Origin: Lineus longissimus
Lineage: Eukaryota; Nemertea; Pilidiophora; Heteronemertea; Lineidae
Reading direction: 5' to 3'
DNA length: 60,000 nucleotides
Assembly (NCBI RefSeq): GCF_910592395.1
Contig: NC_088311.1
Location: forward strand, 24,586,646-24,646,645
Shown here: in pieces, positions 49,311 through 58,300 of the stretch
Position numbering within the stretch: the first letter of the stretch is position 1
Layout of the letters: each line of letters begins with the position of its first letter
Made by a program: the position numbers and the translations under genes
The notes under the pieces: model-generated
What the model was told of the DNA's origin: nothing
The model's input: only the letters and a program-made list of their open reading frames with translations
Databases searched by the model: none

Positions 49311-52300
49311 GTAATTCAAATGATGGCCCAAAATAATCCAGGGTCTTGTCTGAAGTCTGCATGTGCTGTTGAAAAATGCACTGTTTAATGCACGTGTTCC
49401 TATGAACATGGCACGTACTTTCTTCAACTGATGTTCGGTGTGAAGCCCTACCAAAATTAGCTGTTCATATCACGACATTGTCGCTAGTTATTGCGAGATT
49501 TCTTTTTGTTAGGAGGGGCGGCTAAAATTTAAAATCCCTGATTGGAAATGACACAGTTTGATCACACTCTGCCATTTCCATTGGCATTGTCGACTGTCGT
49601 GATTGTCATTGTGCATGTTTGTTGTGAGTGGCGCTTCTTTAGACTCGTCAAACGATTGCAGTGAACTTTTTTTGGCCGTGAACGGGGATTGTAAACTCGT
49701 TCTGCAGGGGCTAATAGTCTCATTGACTGATGCCCAATATTGGAAGAAAAAGACCGTCATTGTCTTCGTGCTCAACAGAGTCTAGAGAAGCTAGTTTAGT
49801 GAGCTACCGGTTCTACATTCATTTTGTGTTATTTTAGCATTTCCTCTTCATTTCAGTCGTTCTTTGGGAAAGTAAAAGATACCGTGAAGGAGATTCTCCA
49901 GCCGTCATGGCTTGGTTCTATCGTGTCGAGCTTGACGCCTGCCAGGTTGTCCGAGAGTGCCCCAAGCACTCCAATGCCACCCCAGGTAATTGACCTGACC
50001 TTTGAGGGTTTAATCTTAAATGACCAGGTCAATGCAATTGCTCTTGGGTAAAATATGATTGGTAAACCACAACTGAAGTGGTTTTGTGTTGACAAATGAC
50101 AGTTATCCTCTTTATGAATGTCCTTCAAGGAATTCCTTTGGAGGACAGAAGGACATTTTAAGGAATTGTATTAGTTCTACTCCTGGAGAAAATTGATGCC
50201 CAAGCTAGGCCTAGGATTCATGAGCTGAAAGGCCTACACTAGTAAAAAGGATGATTGTGCTGGTCGTCTACACCTCCTGGGTGCTTCTCTTACGCAGTTG
50301 GTATCACTCAGTAATGCTGACATCTTGTCTGATTATTTGAGCTGTAAAATCATGCTGCTAAAATGAACTTTGTATTTCTTTGTTTAAGGTGAAGCCAGAT
50401 AGCCAGTTTTCCAGCAGTACTCCCAGGAGAAACGCTTACCCACTAAACTCACTGCATCGACCAAGCCGAGGACTACCACCTCCAAACATGTACTCAGCAG
50501 TTGATGGCAATATGCCATTTGTGTCTTATGTTCCGAACAACAGCCAGCCAAGTACTTCAACTCAAGGTTGGTATGACTTTCTTGCTCTGTGTGGAGAACC
50601 TTTAAATAATGTAGTTGAGAGAGTGGGATTGGGAAGTTGGCAAGGATTTCTGCGCTTATGGTTTCAAAATTTGAATTGCTGTGTGCCTTCGCTTCTGTAA
50701 TTGTACTACTAACTTAAAATTTGTCAATATTGGTGGATATTGTTGTAAAAAATTGCATGTTGTATTGAGTCGGGCGCATTTATATAATACAGTGTTTGGT
50801 CTTGTGGCCTAAAACTTGCGAAGGCTGAAAATAGTTCTTGCTCTCCTATTGATATGAATAGGAAATGTTGATGCAGCTTGTGTTTATTTTTGAAGTAATG
50901 CATTATTTGCCTTGATTGTGCAACAAGTTTCTCCAATTGTATCGTCAACTTATGATATTTCCAGGTCCTAGATATGATGATCAAATCAATATAAGCAACT
51001 ATTCATTCTCTGGTGGTCTGACGTCAGCAGTGCCAGCGCCAGCGGAGCGGCAAGATGAAAGCGTCTCTCTTGATGACAGCAGATTACGTGACCAGCCACA
51101 GCCAAGAGAGACGCCAAGAGAACATGAGGAGGAATCTCGAGGTTAGTCATGTCATCCTCAAGAACTTGGCTTCAGGTGTCGGGAAAACATGGTGTCCTAT
51201 CTGTATCCTCAATGATGTCATTAGTCGCCAACCTATACATGGTTTGCGCTGAACGTATTTTTACAGTAAGAAAACAAGAAGTCTAGTTCGATATTGTAGC
51301 CAAATTTGTTTTCAAACACTAAAGATGTTTTATATCTTTGACTATCTTTTACAGTACGATCAACACCAGAGCTAGACACATCAGTTCTTTCTCAAAGGAA
51401 CGAGTCTTCATCTTTTTTTGGCAAACCGAGTAAACGCTGCCGGACAACTGGCCCTCAGTTCAACATAAGTCTGTTCACAACACCTAGACCGGTATGTATG
51501 TCTAAGTCTGTTCACATCACCTAGACCTGTATGTATGTCTAAGTCTGTTCACAACACCTAGACCGGTATGTATTTCTAAGTCTGTTCACATCACCTAGAC
51601 CAGTATGTATGTCTAAGTCTGTTCACAACACCTAGACCTGTATGTATGTCTAAGTCTGTTCACAACACCTAGACCGGTATGTATGTCTAAGTCTGTTCAC
51701 AACACCTAGACCGGTATGTATTTCTAAGTCTGTTCACAACACTTAGACCGGTATGTATGTCTAAGACTGTTCACAACACCTAGACCGGTATGTATTTCTA
51801 AGTCTGTTCACAACACCTAGACTGGTATGTATGTCTAAGTCTGTTCACAACACCTAGATCGGTATGTATTTTTAAGTCTGTTCACAACACCTAGACCGGT
51901 ATGTATGTCTAAGTCTGTTCACAACACCTAGACCGGTATGTATTTCTAACTTAGTGACTGTTCTATTTGATTTGATGTTAATATCAAGAAGTGGTTGTGA
52001 TACAGATGATGTCAAACTTTGCCCTGAGATTTTCATCATTGAAGATTATTTCACCAGCTAGTGTATCGCTCGAGTTTTACGACCTCTCCCTTACTCCCCC
52101 TGACAGTTGGACAACTTTCCCTGGCTTTGCCTAGAATACACGGTTACCTGCATACAGTCTTGGGTTGGTATCTAGCCTAGCCCTTGCTCATACAAATGGG
52201 TTGCTTAGTTAGACCTATCTGCTACTTTTAAAAGCCAGGACTTTGCCCTTGTTACAATGTTCATACATTGTTTTTTCAGTTGTCAGACCGCAGTATGATG

Positions 52301-55300
52301 CCCGGGAGCAGCTTCCAACAGTCACCCTATTATCCTGGGAAGACAACGTATGGTGGCGCTGCGTCACATCGCAAGTCGAGACTCAAAGCAACTGCACCAT
52401 ATCAGGTCAGTAAAAAACTAGTTGAGAAAATTCTCTTTGCCTTGTTAAGAGTAGAATTCAGTTTGCAATTGTGAGAACTGTCAGTTGCAGTTTCTGATAA
52501 TGATTTCGCTGCTTGTTTGCATAGAGAGTTCAACAGAAGGAAAAGGAACTGATGTGATAAAAAGAATATAGAAAAACATAGCGTTGAAACTGTGAATGGA
52601 AATCCAGGTGACTGCAGACCCAGTCTGTCCTGGCCTGTACAACTTACTGAGGATGCTGAAATTGCTAAGGTGGCATTTGGGGCTTCCAAGAGGGTCCCCC
52701 ACTCTTGACCAGAGAAGAAATATAGCGATTTAAAAAGTGATACAGATGATGTCAACTTTGCCCTTAGATTCCTCGAATCTTTGATGACTTCTATTACTAT
52801 CACCAGCTGATGTATCACATGCTCCTGAAATCATTTGTTTAAAAATTATCTTAATCATTGCTTTCTTAATTGACTTAAATTTTTGTGTTTGCAGTCCAAT
52901 CTCTCAGTGAATAAAGTTACTCCCAGACCTCTGAATAAATCGTTAGGTGGTACCGTCACAAGTTCTACCGCTCGAAAGATCCTGGATGCCTTAGAGAGCA
53001 TGCCTTCTGTACTCCATGTAAGTTCCTTCAAGGTGTTAGACATGTGATGTAAACATCGTTAGTCTTTATTTCCTGTTGAGGGTATATTCAAGTGATACAG
53101 ATGATGTCAACTTTGCCCTTAGATTTCTCAAATCTTTGATGACTTCTATTACTATCACCAGCTGATGTATCACTTAGACCATAGTTTCATAAAAGGTTAC
53201 CTGATTGCAAGCAGGGCAAGTTTTCAAACGTCTTGTGTCCATGGGGCAACAAGTTAGGAGATGTAACTTGTCCTCTGGAAGTCAAGCTGTCCAGGGCAAC
53301 GGGAGGACCCTAAAAATCTACTTGTGTCAAGTGATTCAGATTCAGTGCTTTTGATTATAGAGGACAGTCTTTTGTTCTTGCTCTTAAAAAAATGCCTAAG
53401 ATTCCTTGCATCTTATTTTGCCGTTCCATCTGAATGATTTGTGTATGTTTTTCAGGATGCGAAGAGAATCCCAGTCAACAACTCTAGTCTTTATGATTCA
53501 CCGTTGTCGTTCACTGTAAGTAAATGACCAATGTACTGATGAGATGATGAGTTGACATACTGAGAAGAATAAATAACCTTCTGGCTTCAAGACCTTGCTA
53601 TGATCCATGAAAAAAGAAGGTTCTGCCTTGATACATGTCTGACTTGATGAATTGAACTGTCAAATAAGTCAAATTTTCAACAGATTTATTGATGACCTAC
53701 ATGTATGTTTTGAATTTTCTCCTGACTAGTGCGTATCTGACGAGATATGATCTATTATCCACGTCCGATATGAAGTTCCAGTTTAATAATTGGCATATAT
53801 TTTTCAGCCAAGTAGTTATCCGAGGAGACGGTCACTGCAGCCGAATACCTCCAGGCTTGGGGTAAGTTTAGCTGCTAATATACTTCCAGTGTTTCAGTTG
53901 AATTGTTCTCCTTCCTGCTGAATCAAGTGATACAGATGATGTCAACTTTGCCCTTAGATTCATTGAGTCTTTGATGACTTCTATTACTATCACCAGCTGA
54001 TGTATCACTGATCTATCAGGCACCCAGCAGAAGCAGGTAAAAACTAGTGCAGTACGTAGCCTCATTCTTTACCCTGGTAGCTGGTGTGATTATGTGGAGC
54101 TTCAAACATTTCATGTGTAAACATTGGAACCTTTAGAACAGCAAAAAATCTAAACTGATGCAACTCCTCTCTTCGATCTTATCTCATAAAATGAAGTACC
54201 TGATTGTTTTCTTTCTTGTCTTATCAGACGCCTGCTGGTGCACCTCCCACCAGCCGAGTGAATGCTGTGGGTAGGGCATCCATCGCCCAGAACAGACAGT
54301 ACCTCTTGCCCATGAGGGAGCAGCCTTCTCCTGGAACAAGTCAGCCAGATGATGGAAGGATTTCTTCCAGTAAATCTAAAGTGTGGCAGCTTCCGATGGT
54401 GGACCTGCACCCTCCAGGAAGAAGTCAAACAGAAGAGGTAAGGCCATAGTCATCAGGGAAAACTGATATCTCTTGAGTAGGCAAATTGAAGCCAGTTAAG
54501 CTCAAACTCTTTGAACAAGATCATCATCATTGAGTAACCTTGTCTGAAAAGCCAACTATTATTGCTGTCCAAATAATCAAGCTGTGATACACTCTTCTTC
54601 TCTTGGGACCCTTCGTGCCCTAGGTGGCACATGGGGCATTCCCCAGGGTCCTCCACTCAAGTCTGTTGGCTGCTCGCTGTCTGGCTGCCTCCCACGTTAG
54701 GCCCTTCTCTTGAAGTTCCTTTGCCATGGAACGCCGCCAGGTCTCTCTTGGTCTGCCTCTATTCCGTCTCCCCTGTGGTGTCCATGTGAGTGCTCTCCTT
54801 GGCAATGCGTTTGCAGGCATTCGGAGCACATGGCCCAACCATTGCCATCTTCGTTCCTTCACCAAGCTGTGATACAGATGATGTTAAACTTTGCCCTGAG
54901 ATCTCCGCGATCTTTGAAGACCACTTTTCTACTATCACCAGCTGATGTATCACAATGATTTAACAAAAATTGAAAAGGAAATCTATGTCATGATAATGTG
55001 GCTAAACATTATATTTGAATTCTAGGTTGTTGCTACGAGTTTGCCGCCAGTCACCCATGTGGAAACGCCGCAGCATGGTTCAGGGAAGATGAAGAGAGAC
55101 AAGAGTCATCATTATCAGGCACGCAAAGATGAGGATGATGAAGTAAGTCCATCCTTTTATCTCGATGATGACCTGTTTCTTATTAGGAGAGAAAACTACT
55201 TAAATTATTATTAAAGTCAGTAAATTTGCATTGTTATAATGGGATTCAGCGGTGTAACTTTATTGTGGCAGATTCCTTTTCAATCACTTGCTATGAGCGC

Positions 55301-58300
55301 CATTTCTAACTCGATGAATATGTATTGCCTTTAGGATGTTGAAGTACCCAACTTGCCCACAAAGTTTGTCCTCCCATCCGATGGTTTCAAGCTTGATATT
55401 GCTGTCAAGGCACCACAACCGAAATCATCCGGACCAGTTCCAGAGTTCACATTTTCCAGTCCGATTCAAAAGATAAGCACTCCGATTACGGCATCGCCAG
55501 GAGCAGCAACTGTAAGTTCTATGACTGCTCACTCACGATGTTTAGAAGTCTGTATGAAATGTTTTTAGAAAATGTCTCCGGTCCATATATCCTGAGTGAT
55601 TTCGTTAAACTCTTTAACATAAGATACAATATTCAACTTTGTAAGGGATGAAATTGCAGTAGCGATACAGATGATGTCAACTTTGCTCTTAGATTCCTCG
55701 AATCTTTGATGACTATTTAACTATCACCATGATCTGATGTGTCGCCTGCAGTTAAGGGAATATGAACATGAGTGCAGTAAACAGTGAACACTGCCTTTAG
55801 AAATGCTAACCAAGTTCTCTTGTTAATATTCTTTAAGGGATTCCAGTTTAGTTCTCCGATCAGTATTGATGAGCAAGGAAAGGATGAGAAGCATGTGATG
55901 AATAAGAATCTAATGCCCGGGATATCATTTGGTAGTTCCTCTGGTCTGAAACTGAAAACCAAACCACCTAAAGAAGGTATGTGGCTGGAAGGTGAATAGT
56001 TGCCTGATTTTGGTCAACGATGGTAGAGGTGGTAGAATGAGGTTGTTTGAGCCTCTTCTGCTCTTCATCTGACGACCCTCCTAGTCAAGTGATACAGATG
56101 ATGTCTACTTTGCCCTTAGATTCCTCGAATCTTTGATGACTTCTATTACTATCACCAGCTGATGTATCAACAAGATGTTACTCTGTCAGATGAATTTCTG
56201 AAATCATGTACCTAATGACATGATACTTCTGTTCGTTTCAGTTGCTCCTGTCAGTTCCTTTGCACCAGCATCGGAGTTGAAGCAAGGGAGTGTCCTCGAT
56301 ATTTTAGGGAAAGGTAAGCCAAAATGATGTTAAGGTTACATCTCTCTGCAGACCCCTCCCTTCTCACAAGAGACTAGATTTGAGCATCATTGGCTTCATA
56401 TTGCTATGTGCACCCAAGATCTTGAACATGGATGGATGCTGTGAGGGCTTGGAGAAAGCTTCCGTTCAGTGTGACGGGGGACTCTCACCTGCAAGAAATG
56501 AGCCCCTGACGATATTTCCACTGAGGGGAACATGATACCTTTTATTCCTTCTCTAACCTAAAACTGTCGTATTCCAGGTTCAGTCTTCTCATCGGCGAAT
56601 AAGTCATCTGCTGCAAATGATACCAAAACGCCGAGTTCCGTTACAAATGTCAACTCGTTTCTGGACAAATTGAAGCCTGCCGCTGGAAGTTGGGAGTGTC
56701 CTATCTGTATGATAAGCAACAAACCTGACGTTAGTAAATGTGTCGCTTGCATGGCAAACAAGCCCTCCGACCGGAAGGAATCGTTCAAGAGTCTGTTGGA
56801 TGAAGACATTATGGCAAAATTAAAGCCACCAGAAGGTTCTTGGAGTTGTCCTACGTGTATGGTCTCAAATAAATCTGATGCGGATAGTTGTGTTTGTTGT
56901 AGCACAGCTAAGCCGAAACTGAAACATTCAGGATCTAGTGGTTCTTCAGTGGCGATCAAAACAGACCAAACTTTGTATGAGAATTTAAAGAGACCAGCTG
57001 GGAACTGGGAGTGTCCTGTGTGTATGATATCTAACAAAGCAGATGCCTCGTCTTGTCTTGCATGCTCCTCCCCTAATCCGACTAAGTCCAATCATGCCCC
57101 TACCAAGGAGAGTCAAAACGCATTAGCGAAATTAAAAAGACCTGAAGATGCCTGGACTTGTGACACGTGTTTGGTGTCAAATGGACCAACTGCGTTAAAG
57201 TGTATGGCGTGTGAAACACCAAAACCTGGTGCAACGAAACCATCCGGTTTTGCCCAACCTGGTGGTTTTCAATTTGGTGGTAACTCTGGTTCAGGTTTTG
57301 TCATAGGTAATAAAACGTCTTCTTCCGCGCTGTTTGCCTTCGGCGGCTCCAGTAAAAATGACGCTGATTCAACACCTAAAACATCCGATTCAGCTGGAGG
57401 TGGATTCAAATTCGGGGCAGTGGATTCTTCCAGCACAGCAGGGTTCAAAATCTCATCATCAGTGTCAGGTTCCAGTGGGGCATTCAAGTTCGGTGGTGAA
57501 AATAGTGAGAAAAAGAACTCTACGCCGAGTGCAGGTTTCACTTTTGGCGCAAAAACATCTGGAGCTAAAAGTGACTCTAAACCTGACTTTGTTACTGGTG
57601 GTTTCAAATTCGGTGCAGACAGTAACAAGGACAGTGGTATCAAAATCGGACAGCAAGCTTCAGATTCCAAAGACACATTAAAGCCTGTCGGTGGTTTTGC
57701 ATTTAATGCTGGTAACTCGGACTCTAGTAAGACATCAGCTCTTGGTGGTGTGCTTTCAAATTCCAATAAATCGGACCCAGCATCTTTAGGTGGTGGTAGT
57801 AAAACAACTAATACCTCTAGTGCGGCCGGTGGATTCTCGTTCGGAGGAAGTACGAAGCGTAAGGCAGACGACGATGACAATAGTGAAGTGAAGAAGGTGC
57901 CCGAGTTCCAGTTCGGAGCACCAGTGACTGCTGTGCCTAGTCTAAGTCAGCACAAGCAAGACACAGGTATGGAATTTCACTACTTCAATACTTTCTAGTT
58001 TGAGTTCTCTTAAAACAGTATCATAGTTCCTCATGTCTTAGTAGCTGGACACTGTCATGAATGGACACCAAATTTGTTGCCAAACATTTCACTAGACCTA
58101 CATGTATTCATATTCATATGCTTTGTTCATACCCATTTAACCTCCGACTCTGTTGTAGTAACCAGTTAGTGCATAACAAACAAAAACATCAATTGTTAGA
58201 TTTTAAGGCTTGGAGATTTTTGATCCTTCTGAAAGTGGTATGATTATGAGAGACCTTTTGATGAAGAAAGTTTGCTTGATTCTAATCTAAGTCTGGGATA

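Noticed and set aside
53680-53760. Possible eighth snoRNA in NUP153 intron 8 (TTGATGAC ... TATCTGAC)
   Set aside because: C- and D-like boxes occur, but no terminal stem pairs next to them and it does not resemble the other copies.
54620-54865. 81-codon minus-strand open frame with convincing protein character
   Set aside because: It is the tail of a LINE reverse transcriptase with target-site duplications, not a host gene.
52737-56170. Intronic ~82-bp elements as ordinary MITEs with short inverted ends
   Set aside because: A MITE would not be expected always in the sense strand, one per intron, with ordered C/D'/C'/D boxes, covarying internal stem and a recurrent 71-92 nt distance to the 3' splice site. 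No target-site duplications are visible around the copies.
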